DNA from: JAGRGG01 sp965217265
Lineage (GTDB): Bacteria > Pseudomonadota > Alphaproteobacteria > Geminicoccales > Geminicoccaceae
NCBI GenBank assembly: GCA_965217265.1
Contig: CBDCHP010000007.1
Coordinates: 62,001-126,000 of the forward strand
Reading direction: 5' to 3'
DNA length: 64,000 nucleotides
Shown: positions 34,895-44,278 of the stretch, piece by piece
Numbering within the stretch: position 1 is the stretch's first letter
Layout: each line of letters opens with the position of its first letter
Made by a program: the position numbers and the translations under genes
The notes under the pieces: model-generated
Seen by the model: the letters and a program-made list of their open reading frames with translations, nothing else
Told to the model about the DNA's origin: nothing
Database searches by the model: none

Positions 34895-35722
34895 ATGAGC
34901 ACGAACAAGAGCGATCAGGAACCGTCGATGGAGGAGATCCTCTCCTCGATCCGCCGCATCATCGCCGACGAGCAGGACGAGGGCGCCGCCGTATCGCCGG
35001 CCGAGGGTGCCCGCGACGCCGCGCACGCGCCGCAGCCGGCCGATGCCGATGATGACGATGACGACGTCCTGGACCTGACCCAGCCGGTCGATACCCCCGA
35101 GACCGAGGCCCCGGCGGCCGAGGCGGAGCGACCCCTGTTCAAGCCGCGATCCGAGGCCGAAGAGCCGGCGGCCGAGAAACCCGCAGACGAAGCGCTCGAC
35201 CTCGACCAGGACGAGATCGGCTTCGACGACGAACCCGCGGACGATGACGACGCGACGCTTGAAGAACCTGCCTTTGAGGCGGCAAACGCCGACGACGATG
35301 GGAGTGCAGTTGCCGACGACGAGGACGAGGCTGCCGTCGATACCGGCCCGGACGAGACGACGGCCGAGACGCCGGACGACGCCGCCGATCTTGAGCCCGT
35401 TCAGCCTCCCCCCGAACCCGCCTTACCGCCGCAACCTACGAAGGGTAAGACACACGTGAGCGCTTCACCTCAGCAAGACACGGAATTCCTCTCCAGCGAC
35501 ACGACCAGCCGCAGCACCAGCGCGTTCGCCCGCCTCGCCAAGGCGGCGTCCGGTGAGGACCGGCGCCCGGTCGCCGACGGCGAGCGCACCGTCGAGGCGT
35601 TCATGGTCGACCTGCTCAAACCCATGCTCAAGGAGTGGCTCGACCAGAACCTCCAGACCATCGTCGAGCGCGTGGTCGAGCAGGAGGTCAAGAAACTCGC
35701 CCGCCGCGCCGAGCTGCTTTAA
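34895..35722 (+). CDS. popZ: DUF2497 / PopZ polar-organizing protein
   Basis: 275 residues. The N-terminal helix SMEEILSSIRRIIADEQDE and the C-terminal helices AFMVDLLKPMLKEWLDQN plus VERVVEQEVKKLARRAELL are the two conserved ends of PopZ. The roughly 170 residues between are very acidic and Pro-rich (DDDDDVLDLTQPVD and many EE/DD runs), as in the disordered spacer of PopZ. PopZ assembles at the cell pole and tethers the ParB-bound chromosome origin in Caulobacter. The ATG at 34895 was chosen; a GTG at 34886 would add three residues. A family A repeat begins on its stop codon. Confidence 0.9.
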   Translation: MSTNKSDQEPSMEEILSSIRRIIADEQDEGAAVSPAEGARDAAHAPQPADADDDDDDVLDLTQPVDTPETEAPAAEAERPLFKPRSEAEEPAAEKPADEALDLDQDEIGFDDEPADDDDATLEEPAFEAANADDDGSAVADDEDEAAVDTGPDETTAETPDDAADLEPVQPPPEPALPPQPTKGKTHVSASPQQDTEFLSSDTTSRSTSAFARLAKAASGEDRRPVADGERTVEAFMVDLLKPMLKEWLDQNLQTIVERVVEQEVKKLARRAELL

Positions 35723-35869
35723 ACGCTTCGCGTTGCGCTAGGCGCGCGGCCTTTCTCTTTTCTTTTTCGCTTTGTCTGGGGCTGACCCTCGGCGCCGCAA
35801 CCAATCTCCGCCGTTAACACCGGCAAAAAAGAAGGAAAAAGGCCGCGCGCCCAGCGCACGCGAAGCGTT
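35722..35869. repeat. Family A element, copy 4
   Basis: Left arm 35722-35771 (AACGCTTCGCGTTGCGCTAG, then GGCCTTTCTCTTTTC) faces right arm 35822-35869 (GCAAAAAAGAAGG ... CGCGAAGCGTT). The core, CCCTCGGCGCCGC ... CGTTAACACCGGC, is the inverse of the core in copy 1. It begins on the popZ stop codon and ends 77 bases before valS. Confidence 0.9.
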
Positions 35870-35945
35870 CACGACCTTGCGGCCTGTCTAACACCGTCCT
35901 AAACGGTTTGGCCTTCATCCAAAGCCGAGCCGAAGCGGATTTTTC

Positions 35946-38585
35946 ATGCTGGACAAGACCTTCGACGCGCGGGCGGTCGAGGAAACGATCTACGCCGCCT
36001 GGGAGGCGGGCGGCGCCTTCGCGCCCAAGGGCGAGGGTGTCCCTTACGCGATCATGCTGCCGCCGCCGAACGTGACCGGCAGCCTGCACATCGGCCACGC
36101 CCTCGACCACACCTTGCAGGACGTGCTGATCCGCTATCATCGGATGCGGGGCCGCAAAACCTTGTGGCAGCCCGGCACCGACCACGCCGGCATCGCGACG
36201 CAGATGATGGTCGAGCGCAAATTGGCCGAGGAGGGCAAGGAGCGGCGCGGCATCGGCCGCGAAGCCTTCCTGGACGAGGTCTGGCGCTTCAAGGCGGCGT
36301 CCGGCGGCACGATCCAGCGCCAGATGCGCCGCCTCGGCCAGTCGCCCGACTGGTCGCGCGAACGGTTCACGATGGACGAGGGCCTGTCCAAGGCGGTCCT
36401 GCGCGCCTTCGTCAGGCTCCACGCCGACGGCCTGATCTACCGCGACAAGCGACTGGTCAACTGGGACGTCCGGCTGCAGACGGCGGTCTCGGACCTGGAG
36501 ACCGAGCAGCGCGAGGTCGACGGGCACTTGTGGCACCTCGACTATCCGATCGAGGGCACCGATCGGGTCCTCACCGTCGCGACGACGCGGCCGGAGACGA
36601 TGCTGGGCGACACAGGGGTCGCCGTCCACCCCGACGACGAGCGCTACAAGGACGTCGTCGGCCGGCACGTCGTCCTGCCGCTGGTCGGCCGGCGCATCCC
36701 GATCGTCGCCGACGCCTACTCCGATCCCGAGAAGGGCACGGGTGCGGTCAAGATCACCCCGGCGCACGACTTCAACGACTTCGAGGTCGGCAAGCGGCAC
36801 GGGCTCGAAGCCCTTGCGATCCTGGACGAGGCCGGGCGCGTCAACGACGACGCGCCGGCGCGTTACCGCGGCCTGGAGCGCTTCGAGGCGCGGCGGCAGG
36901 TCTTGATCGACCTCGAAGCCGAGGGCCGGCTGCGGCTGACCGAGCCGCACCGCCACGCCGTGCCGCACGGCGACCGCTCCGGCACGCCCTTGGAGCCCTA
37001 CCTCACCGACCAGTGGTACTGCGACGCGGGACGGCTCGCCGGCCCGGCGATCGGGGCGGTCGAGGACGGCCGCACCCGCTTCGTCCCGGCGCAGTGGGCC
37101 AACACCTACTTCGAGTGGCTGCGCAATATCCAGCCCTGGTGCATCTCGCGCCAGCTCTGGTGGGGGCACCGGATCCCGGCGTGGTACGGCCCCGACGGCA
37201 CGATCTTCGTCGCCGAGGACGAGGCGGGCGCCATCGAGCAGGCCCGCCGGCACTACGGCGAGGATCGCGACCTCACCCGCGACCCGGACGTGCTCGACAC
37301 ATGGTTCTCGTCGGGCCTGTGGCCGTTCTCGACGCTGGGCTGGCCGGATCGGACCGAGGATCTCGCGACCTTCTACCCGACCGACGCCCTCGTCACCGGC
37401 TTCGACATCATCTTCTTCTGGGTCGCCCGCATGATGATGCTGGGCCTCTACTTGACCGGCGAGACCCCTTTCAAGGACGTCTGCATCCACGGCCTCGTTC
37501 GCGACGAGAAGGGCCAGAAGATGTCGAAGACGCGCGGCAACGTCGTCGATCCCCTGACGCTCGCCGACCGCTACGGCGCCGACGCGCTCCGGCTCTCGCT
37601 GGTCTCGGCCACCGTGCAGGGCCGCGACGCCAAGTTCGGTGCGGCGCGGGTCGAGACCTACCGCAACTTCGTCACCAAGCTCTGGAACGCGGCCCGCTTC
37701 GTTGAGATGAACGGCGGCGGCAAGTTCGGGGGGTTCGACCCGGCGGGCGTCACCCTGCCGGTGAACCGCTGGATCGTGACAGCGCTGCAAAAGACCGCGG
37801 CCGAGGTCGCGGGCGCGATCGAGGCGTATCGCTTCAACGAGGCCGTGCTTCACCTCTACCAGTTCGTCTGGGACGACTACTGTGATTGGTACATCGAGCT
37901 GATCAAGCCGACCTTGAGCGGCGACGACGATGCTGCCGCCGAGACGCGGGGGACGGCCTCCTGGGTCCTGGCCGAGACCTTGAAGCTGTTGCACCCGATG
38001 GCGCCCTTCGTCAGCGAGGTCTTGTGGCGCGACTTGTTCGGCGCGCCGGGGGGAATGCTGATCGACGCCGCTTGGCCGACGCCGCGGCCGGACCTCGTCG
38101 ACGCCGGGGCCGAGGCCGACCTCGGCTGGCTGATCGAGACGGTAAGCGGCGTCCGCGCCGCGCGCTCGGAAGTGAACGTGCCGGCGTCGGCGAGGCTCAC
38201 CCTCGACGTCCACGGCGGCGATCAGGCCCTCGTCGACCGCCTCGCCCGCCACCGCGCGTCGCTTCTGCGCCTCGCGCGCCTCGACGACGTGCGGGGTTCG
38301 CACGGCCCCGTGCCGCGGACGGCGATTGCGGTCGTTCAGGGCGACGCGGTGCTGGCGATGGACGTCGGCGGCATCGTCGACTTCGACGCCGAGGCAAAGC
38401 GGCTGCGCAAGGAAGCCGACAAGGCGGCCTCGGACCTCGACAAGACCCGCCGCAGGCTCGCCGACCCCAACTTCGTCGCGCGGGCGCCGGCCGAGGTGGT
38501 CGAGGAGAACCGCGAGCGCGTCGCCCTGACGGCAACGCGCCTGGAGCGCCTCGAAGCGGCCCTCGCCCGCATCGCCCAAGCCTGA
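35946..38585 (+). CDS. valS: Valyl-tRNA synthetase
   Basis: 879 residues. Class I signatures are both present: GSLHIGHALDHTLQD and GQKMSKTRGNVVDP. The editing domain has TTRPETMLGDTGVAVHP. The C-terminal coiled-coil arm is visible at the end (AKRLRKEADKAASDLDKTRR). Cytoplasmic; charges tRNA-Val. The start MLDKTFDARAVEETIYAAWE is the standard N-terminus. Leucyl aminopeptidase follows 11 bases after the stop. Confidence 0.98.
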   Translation: MLDKTFDARAVEETIYAAWEAGGAFAPKGEGVPYAIMLPPPNVTGSLHIGHALDHTLQDVLIRYHRMRGRKTLWQPGTDHAGIATQMMVERKLAEEGKERRGIGREAFLDEVWRFKAASGGTIQRQMRRLGQSPDWSRERFTMDEGLSKAVLRAFVRLHADGLIYRDKRLVNWDVRLQTAVSDLETEQREVDGHLWHLDYPIEGTDRVLTVATTRPETMLGDTGVAVHPDDERYKDVVGRHVVLPLVGRRIPIVADAYSDPEKGTGAVKITPAHDFNDFEVGKRHGLEALAILDEAGRVNDDAPARYRGLERFEARRQVLIDLEAEGRLRLTEPHRHAVPHGDRSGTPLEPYLTDQWYCDAGRLAGPAIGAVEDGRTRFVPAQWANTYFEWLRNIQPWCISRQLWWGHRIPAWYGPDGTIFVAEDEAGAIEQARRHYGEDRDLTRDPDVLDTWFSSGLWPFSTLGWPDRTEDLATFYPTDALVTGFDIIFFWVARMMMLGLYLTGETPFKDVCIHGLVRDEKGQKMSKTRGNVVDPLTLADRYGADALRLSLVSATVQGRDAKFGAARVETYRNFVTKLWNAARFVEMNGGGKFGGFDPAGVTLPVNRWIVTALQKTAAEVAGAIEAYRFNEAVLHLYQFVWDDYCDWYIELIKPTLSGDDDAAAETRGTASWVLAETLKLLHPMAPFVSEVLWRDLFGAPGGMLIDAAWPTPRPDLVDAGAEADLGWLIETVSGVRAARSEVNVPASARLTLDVHGGDQALVDRLARHRASLLRLARLDDVRGSHGPVPRTAIAVVQGDAVLAMDVGGIVDFDAEAKRLRKEADKAASDLDKTRRRLADPNFVARAPAEVVEENRERVALTATRLERLEAALARIAQA

Positions 38586-38595
38586 AGGAGCCCCG

Positions 38596-39957
<1,362 letters not shown>

Positions 39958-39982
39958 GCGGGCACGGCCCGCTGAGGCGCCG

Positions 39983-40435
39983 ATGAGCGGGCGCCGCCCG
40001 CCGGGGGAACTGGCCGACTACGCTTGGTTCACCGACATCCAGACGCGCTGGATCGACAACGACATCTACGGCCACGTCAACAACGTCGTCTACTACAGCT
40101 TCTTCGACACCGCACTCGCCGCCTACCTCATGGGGGACGGCGGCCTCGATCCCTGGAACGCGCCGGTGATCGGCTACGCGATCGAGAACGGCTGCCGTTT
40201 TCATCGGGCCGTCGCCTTTCCCGATCGGATCAAGGCGGGGGTCAGGGTGGCGCATCTCGGCAACACCAGCGTCCGCTACGAGATCGGCATCTTCAAGAAC
40301 GACGACGCGACGGCGGCGGCGGAAGGACACTTCGTTCACGTCTTCGTCGAGCGCGCGAGCGGACGGCCGGTGCCGATCCCGGACAAGATCCGCCGCGCCC
40401 TCGCCGCGCTGCACCGTCCGGCTGATCCGGCTTGA
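39983..40435 (+). CDS. Hotdog-fold acyl-CoA thioesterase (YbgC/4HBT type)
   Basis: 150 residues, the usual single hotdog length. The catalytic Asp lies in TRWIDNDIYGHVNNVVYYS, the 4-hydroxybenzoyl-CoA thioesterase-type signature. GNTSVRYEIGIFKND and EGHFVHVFVERAS follow. It hydrolyses acyl-CoA thioesters; the chain specificity is not visible. No convincing ribosome-binding site precedes the ATG, so translation may be coupled to the upstream gene. Confidence 0.9.
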   Translation: MSGRRPPGELADYAWFTDIQTRWIDNDIYGHVNNVVYYSFFDTALAAYLMGDGGLDPWNAPVIGYAIENGCRFHRAVAFPDRIKAGVRVAHLGNTSVRYEIGIFKNDDATAAAEGHFVHVFVERASGRPVPIPDKIRRALAALHRPADPA

Positions 40436-40502
40436 TGAAGCAATGATTGCACCTTCGCCGCTGATCCCGTAAGGCCACACGCATCAGCGGACGGAGGCCG
40501 GA

Positions 40503-41039
40503 TTGACCGACGACGGACGGGCGCGGTTTCGCGTCAATCTCGCGACGCGCGAGGTCGAGATCGAGGGCAGCGAGGCGTTCGTGCGCGGGTTCGCCGCCCG
40601 GATCGAGATCCTGTTCGACCGGCTCGAAGAGGCGCCGGCGTCCCCTGCCCCGTCGCCCGTCGACGACTCCGTCGAACTGCCCCTGTTCCAGCCGCAGCCG
40701 CAGCCGCAGCCGCAGCCACCCGCCGAGGCGCCGGGCCTGCCCGACCTCGGGCCGTTCGGCCAGTACCTGCACCACATGGCCTCGGGCACGACCGAGGTCG
40801 ATAAGATCCTCGCCAGCGGCTTCTACCTGCAGCAGCAGTCGACCGACCAGACGTTTGCCACCGGCGACGCCAACAAGCGTCTTGCCGAGCACGGCATCAA
40901 GATCGGCAATCCCTCGCAGTGCGTGCGCCAGTCCTTGATGGCCAAGCGCGTCTTCATGGTCAGCCGCGGCCGCTACCGCGTCTCGCAGCAAGGGCGTACC
41001 TACCTGCGCCAGTTGATGGGGCCGGTCATCCCGACGTGA
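40503..41039 (+). CDS. Unrecognised protein with Pro-Gln linker and winged-helix-like C-terminal domain
   Basis: 178 residues from a TTG at 40503 with GGAGG six bases upstream. Three parts can be seen. Residues 1-45 (RFRVNLATREVEIEGSEAFV) form a short domain that looks beta-rich. Residues 46-80 are a linker with a (PQ)n run, coded by a short tandem repeat at 40690-40720. Residues 80-178 contain GTTEVDKILASGFYLQQQST, SDANKRLAEHGIKIGNPSQC and FMVSRGRYRVSQQGRTYL. This C-terminal part resembles a helical winged-helix module I have seen only in uncharacterised proteins. I cannot name a function. Cytoplasmic, with no signal or membrane segment. Confidence 0.75.
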   Translation: MTDDGRARFRVNLATREVEIEGSEAFVRGFAARIEILFDRLEEAPASPAPSPVDDSVELPLFQPQPQPQPQPPAEAPGLPDLGPFGQYLHHMASGTTEVDKILASGFYLQQQSTDQTFATGDANKRLAEHGIKIGNPSQCVRQSLMAKRVFMVSRGRYRVSQQGRTYLRQLMGPVIPT

Positions 41040-41040
41040 G

Positions 41041-41063
41041 AACGCTTCGCGTGCGCTAGCGTT
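41041..41063. repeat. Family A element, copy 5, reduced to a 23-bp palindrome
   Basis: AACGCTTCGCGTGCGCT joined to AGCGTT: the outer part of a left arm fused to the very end of a right arm, with everything between deleted. It starts two bases after the stop of the gene at 40503 and contains the TAG stop of yacG on the other strand. Confidence 0.65.
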
Positions 41064-41235
41064 CATCCCCCTCATCCTCCTCGGTCTCGACCGCGGGCAC
41101 GGCGTAGGCGCCGTCGAGCCAGCGGGCGAGGTCGATGTCGCGGCAGCGTTTGGAGCAGAACGGGCGGGTGTCGGGCTCGGCCGGGCGGCCGCAGATCGGG
41201 CAGCGCGGGCGGCGGGCAGGTTCGGGTTCGCTCAT
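41056..41235 (-). CDS. yacG: DNA gyrase inhibitor YacG (small zinc protein)
   Basis: 59 residues. It has the four-Cys zinc motif of YacG, RCPICGRPAE and PFCSKRCRDIDLARWLDG, followed by AYAVPAVE and an acidic tail (EEDEGDER). In E. coli YacG binds GyrB and inhibits gyrase. The start overlaps the RNase E/G stop (ATGA), and this placement after an RNase E/G gene is the usual alphaproteobacterial one. The stop codon lies inside the family A remnant. Confidence 0.92.
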   Translation of the reverse strand: MSEPEPARRPRCPICGRPAEPDTRPFCSKRCRDIDLARWLDGAYAVPAVETEEDEGDER

Positions 41236-42401
41236 CGGTTTTCCGTGATGACGCGGCCGTCGCCGCCGCAGCGGGGGCAGACGGCGCTCAAGGGGTCGAG
41301 CATCGAGCCGCCGCGCTTCGCCCGGCCGATCTGGACGATGCCGAGGGGCGACATCGGGTAGATCTGCACCGGCAGCGGGTCGTGCTTGAAGGCGCGGCGC
41401 AGGGCTTCGTCGAGGCGCTGGCGCTGCGGCTTAGTCGGCAGATCGACGAAATCGACGATCAGCGTGCCGCCGAGATTGCGTAAGCGGACCTGCCGGCCGA
41501 TCTCGGCCGCGGCGTCGAGGTCGACGTCGAGGGCGCCACGCCCGCCGCCGTCGACGTCGATCGCGACGCAGGCCGCCGTCTGCTCGATGATGACCCGTCC
41601 GCCGCCAACGATCGGCACCTCGCGCGCGCGGGCGAGCGCGAGGTCGTCGTCGATGCCGGCGGCGGCGAAGGCGTCGTCGCCGTCGAGGCGGACGAGTTCG
41701 GGCCGAACCTCCTCGGGCAGCGCGTCGAGCAGCCGCTTGAGGCGAACGTGCAGCGCCGGGTCGACGGTCTCGATCGTCTCGATCGGGTGTTCGAGCAGGC
41801 GGTAGATCTGGCCCTCGATCGGGTGCGGCCGGGGCAGAGACCCGCCCCGCTTCGCCGCCGCCTCGATCGACCGCCACTCGGCCTCAAGCCGCTTTGCCGC
41901 CTCGATCAGGGCCGCGTCGTCGAGGGCGGCGGCGGCGGGGCGCAGGGTGAAGCCGGTGCTCGGGAACAGGTTCTGGGCGCGCTTGAGCAGGTCGTCGCGC
42001 AGGCGTCCGCGCGCGCGCGGGCTGACGCCCGGCTCGCGGGCGAAGGGGCGGTAGGCGAGCGAGGGGCCGTCCAGGACGATGTCGGTCGTGACGCGGCGCC
42101 CCTTGCCGTCCCCCGCCGGGCGCAGGGCCTGGACGATCACCCGCTCGCCCTCGCGCAACAGCTTGTGCGCCGGGCCGCGGGCACCCTTGAGGTGGCGCGC
42201 GTCCTTGGCGGCGAGGAAGACGGGCTCGCCTTCGCCGACGTCGAGGAAGGCGGCGTCGAGGTGGCGGTCGATCGCCGTCACCCGGCCGAGTTCCAGGCGC
42301 CCCGTCCCCTCGCGCGCGTCGCGGATCTCGCTCAAGCGCTCGTCCTCGACCAGGGCGAGGACGGCGCCGCCGGGGACGGCCCCGGCCACGACGCGGCTCA
42401 T
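41232..42401 (-). CDS. Ribonuclease E/G family endoribonuclease (short form)
   Basis: 389 residues from the ATG at 42401. An S1-like RNA-binding region is at the N-terminus (GRVTAIDRHLDAAFLDVGEG, then EPVFLAAKDA). The catalytic DNase I-like part has TAACVAIDVDGGGRG and NLGGTLIVDFVDLP, carrying the metal-binding Asp residues. It ends with a single zinc-link motif CPRCGGDGRVI. It is much shorter than RNase E and lacks a scaffold domain, as in RNase G and in the second RNase E/G protein of many Alphaproteobacteria. Probably RNA processing in the cytoplasm. Its start overlaps the maf stop by four bases. Confidence 0.9.
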   Translation of the reverse strand: MSRVVAGAVPGGAVLALVEDERLSEIRDAREGTGRLELGRVTAIDRHLDAAFLDVGEGEPVFLAAKDARHLKGARGPAHKLLREGERVIVQALRPAGDGKGRRVTTDIVLDGPSLAYRPFAREPGVSPRARGRLRDDLLKRAQNLFPSTGFTLRPAAAALDDAALIEAAKRLEAEWRSIEAAAKRGGSLPRPHPIEGQIYRLLEHPIETIETVDPALHVRLKRLLDALPEEVRPELVRLDGDDAFAAAGIDDDLALARAREVPIVGGGRVIIEQTAACVAIDVDGGGRGALDVDLDAAAEIGRQVRLRNLGGTLIVDFVDLPTKPQRQRLDEALRRAFKHDPLPVQIYPMSPLGIVQIGRAKRGGSMLDPLSAVCPRCGGDGRVITENR

Positions 42402-42988
42402 GCCGGCCTCCAGCCGAGGCCTTCGAGGAGATCCACCGTCTCGGTCAAGGGCAGGCCGACGACGTTCGGGTATGAGCCGCCGATCCAGGGGATGAAGCGG
42501 GCGGCCCGGCCCTGGATGGCGTAAGCCCCCGCCTTGCCCCGCCACTCGCCGTCCTCCAGGTAGGCCCTGATCTCGGCCTCGGCCAAGCGCTTGAAGCGGA
42601 CGGCGGTGGTGACGAGGCGCGTGCGCGAGGATCCCGCCGGCGGCACGACGCATACGGCCCCCAGGACGCGGTGGCGCCGGCCCGAGAGGAGGCGCAGGTA
42701 GGCTTCGGCCAGCGCCGGATCGTCGGTCTTGTGCAGGATGCGCCGGCCGCAGGCGACGACGGTGTCGGCGGCGAGGACGTAGGCAAGACGACTGTCTTCA
42801 AGCAGGGCGAGGGCGGCGTTCGCCTTCGCCGTCGCGACGCGGACGGCGTAGGCCGGCGGCGTCTCATTGGGCAGGACGGCCTCGTCGATGTCGGTCGGGA
42901 GCACGTGAGAAGGCTCGACGCCGATCTGGCGCAGGAGGTCGAGCCGGCGCGGCGAGGCGGAGGCGAGTGCCAGCGGTGTCGGGCTCAC
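42398..42988 (-). CDS. maf: Maf-family nucleoside triphosphate pyrophosphatase
   Basis: 196 residues from the GTG at 42988, which overlaps the infA stop (GTGA). The N-terminal motif is PLALASASPRRLDLLRQIG, then VLAADTVVACGRRILHK and the C-terminal AGAYAIQGRAARFIPWIGGS with VVGLPLTE. Maf proteins hydrolyse dTTP, UTP and modified nucleotides and act as house-cleaning enzymes. Co-transcribed with infA. Confidence 0.93.
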   Translation of the reverse strand: MSPTPLALASASPRRLDLLRQIGVEPSHVLPTDIDEAVLPNETPPAYAVRVATAKANAALALLEDSRLAYVLAADTVVACGRRILHKTDDPALAEAYLRLLSGRRHRVLGAVCVVPPAGSSRTRLVTTAVRFKRLAEAEIRAYLEDGEWRGKAGAYAIQGRAARFIPWIGGSYPNVVGLPLTETVDLLEGLGWRPA

Positions 42989-43203
42989 TTGAAGCGGTAG
43001 GTGATGCGCCCGCGGCTGAGGTCGTAGGGCGTCATCTCGACCGTCACCTTGTCGCCGGTGAGGACGCGGATCCGGTTCTTGCGCATCCGGCCCGAGGTGT
43101 GCGCCAGGATCTCGTGCTCGTTCTCGAGCTTGACGCGGAACATCGCGTTGGGCAGCACCTCGGTCACGGTGCCGCCGAATTCGATCAAATCTTCTTTCGC
43201 CAT
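42985..43203 (-). CDS. infA: Translation initiation factor IF-1
   Basis: 72 residues, exactly the family length. It starts MAKEDLIEFGGTVTEVLPN and contains HTSGRMRKNRIRVLTGDKV and MTPYDLSRGRITYRFK, an S1/OB fold that binds the ribosomal A site. AGGAG lies five bases before the ATG, directly next to a strong inverted repeat (43214-43255). Confidence 0.98.
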   Translation of the reverse strand: MAKEDLIEFGGTVTEVLPNAMFRVKLENEHEILAHTSGRMRKNRIRVLTGDKVTVEMTPYDLSRGRITYRFK

Positions 43204-43213
43204 GAGATCTCCT

Positions 43214-43255
43214 GAGGCTTGGCCAACATCGGCCCCCGACATCGGCCAAAGCCTC
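43214..43255 (-). promoter_or_regulatory. Stem-loop in the infA leader next to the ribosome-binding site
   Basis: In the message, GAGGCTTTGGCC pairs with GGCCAAGCCTC (11 pairs with one bulged T) around a 19-base loop. The 3' side of the stem abuts the AGGAG ribosome-binding site of infA, five bases before the ATG. It is not followed by a T run, so it is not a terminator. It could modulate infA translation or protect the message. Confidence 0.5.
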
Positions 43256-43364
43256 GATGTGGTCGTTCTGCGTTGCCGCTGTCTGCGCGCGTTGATGGAT
43301 CGCCCGCGCGCGCCGGTCAAGGCCGGCGGCGGCGTCTCTTATTTAAGCACGCCAGATAGTGTTG

Positions 43365-43811
43365 CTAGAAGCTGGGACCCCCTTCGGTCGGGAAGCGCTG
43401 GCGCAGGCGGCGCAGGAGGAGGGTGCCCAGCTCGCGATACGCGTCGAGCTTCTGCTCACGGCTGCCCTCGACGAGGCTGGGGTCGGGCATGTGCCAGAAT
43501 TCGAGGTCGCAGGCGCTGTGCCGGGTCAGCTCGACGGCGCGGTGCTGCGCTTCGGGCGAGAGCGAGACGACGAGGTCGAAATAGTCGTCCTCCAACTGAT
43601 CGAAGTTGCGCGGCCGGTGGCGGTGCAGATCGACGCCCATCTCGTCGAGGGCGGCGACGGCGAACGGGTCGACCTCCTCGCCCAGGCGCACCCCGGCACT
43701 CTGGACGAAGACCCGGCGCCCGTGCAGGAACTTCATCAAGGCTTCCGCCATGGGCGAGCGGATCTGGTTCATCGTGCAGGCGAAAAGGACGCTGCCGGGC
43801 AGGTCGGCCAT
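43365..43811 (-). CDS. Low-molecular-weight phosphotyrosine phosphatase family protein
   Basis: 148 residues from the ATG at 43811. The P-loop CX5R is CTMNQIRSPMAE near residue 12. The general acid Asp is probably in FWHMPDPSLVEG, the DP motif. YFDLVVSLSPEAQHRAVEL lies between. It may dephosphorylate protein tyrosines or arsenate-like substrates; MNQI in place of the usual GNIC inside the loop is characteristic of this alphaproteobacterial subgroup. Its start overlaps the UPF0262 stop, in the operon running from hisD to infA. Confidence 0.88.
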   Translation of the reverse strand: MADLPGSVLFACTMNQIRSPMAEALMKFLHGRRVFVQSAGVRLGEEVDPFAVAALDEMGVDLHRHRPRNFDQLEDDYFDLVVSLSPEAQHRAVELTRHSACDLEFWHMPDPSLVEGSREQKLDAYRELGTLLLRRLRQRFPTEGGPSF

Positions 43812-44278
43812 CAGGCCCGCAGGTGCAGGACGCAGACGAGCGTGAACAGGCGCCTGGCGGTGTTCTGGTCCATCTCGACCTTGCCGCTCAGCGCCTCTTG
43901 CAAAATTTCCGATCCCTCGTTGTGCAGGCCCCGGCGCGCCATGTCGATCGCCTCGATCCGGCTCGGCGAGGCCCCCTTGATCGCGTCGAAGTAGCTCTCG
44001 CAGATCATGAAGTAGTCCTTGATGACCCGCCGCAGCGGCCGGGCCGAGAGGACGATCTCGGCCAAGCCGGCGTCGGCACCCTCGATGGCGAGGACGACGT
44101 TCGCCTCGCGCAAGGACAAGACCACGTCGTAGGGCCCGGACAGGCCGTCTTTCAGATCGAAGCTGTTCTCTTCGAGCAGGTCGAAGACGGCGACGTTGCG
44201 CTCGTGCTCGATCTCGGGCGTCCAGCGCACGATGCTGCGCTCGTCGAGCTTGATCGACGCGATCCGGCCCTCGGCCAT
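43811..44278 (-). CDS. UPF0262 family protein
   Basis: 155 residues. The recognisable blocks are IEHERNVAVFDLLEENSFDL, LRRVIKDYFMICESYFDAIK and EAIDMARRGLHNEGSEIL. The family is of unknown function and largely limited to Alphaproteobacteria, where it usually follows hisD, as here (ATGA overlap with the hisD stop). Soluble, with no signal peptide. Confidence 0.9.
   Translation of the reverse strand: MAEGRIASIKLDERSIVRWTPEIEHERNVAVFDLLEENSFDLKDGLSGPYDVVLSLREANVVLAIEGADAGLAEIVLSARPLRRVIKDYFMICESYFDAIKGASPSRIEAIDMARRGLHNEGSEILQEALSGKVEMDQNTARRLFTLVCVLHLRA

Noticed and set aside
40690..40720. Short tandem repeat as a CRISPR-like or mobile feature
   Set aside because: It is a (CAGCCG)n-type codon repeat inside a gene, coding for Pro-Gln; the unit is too short and there are no spacers.
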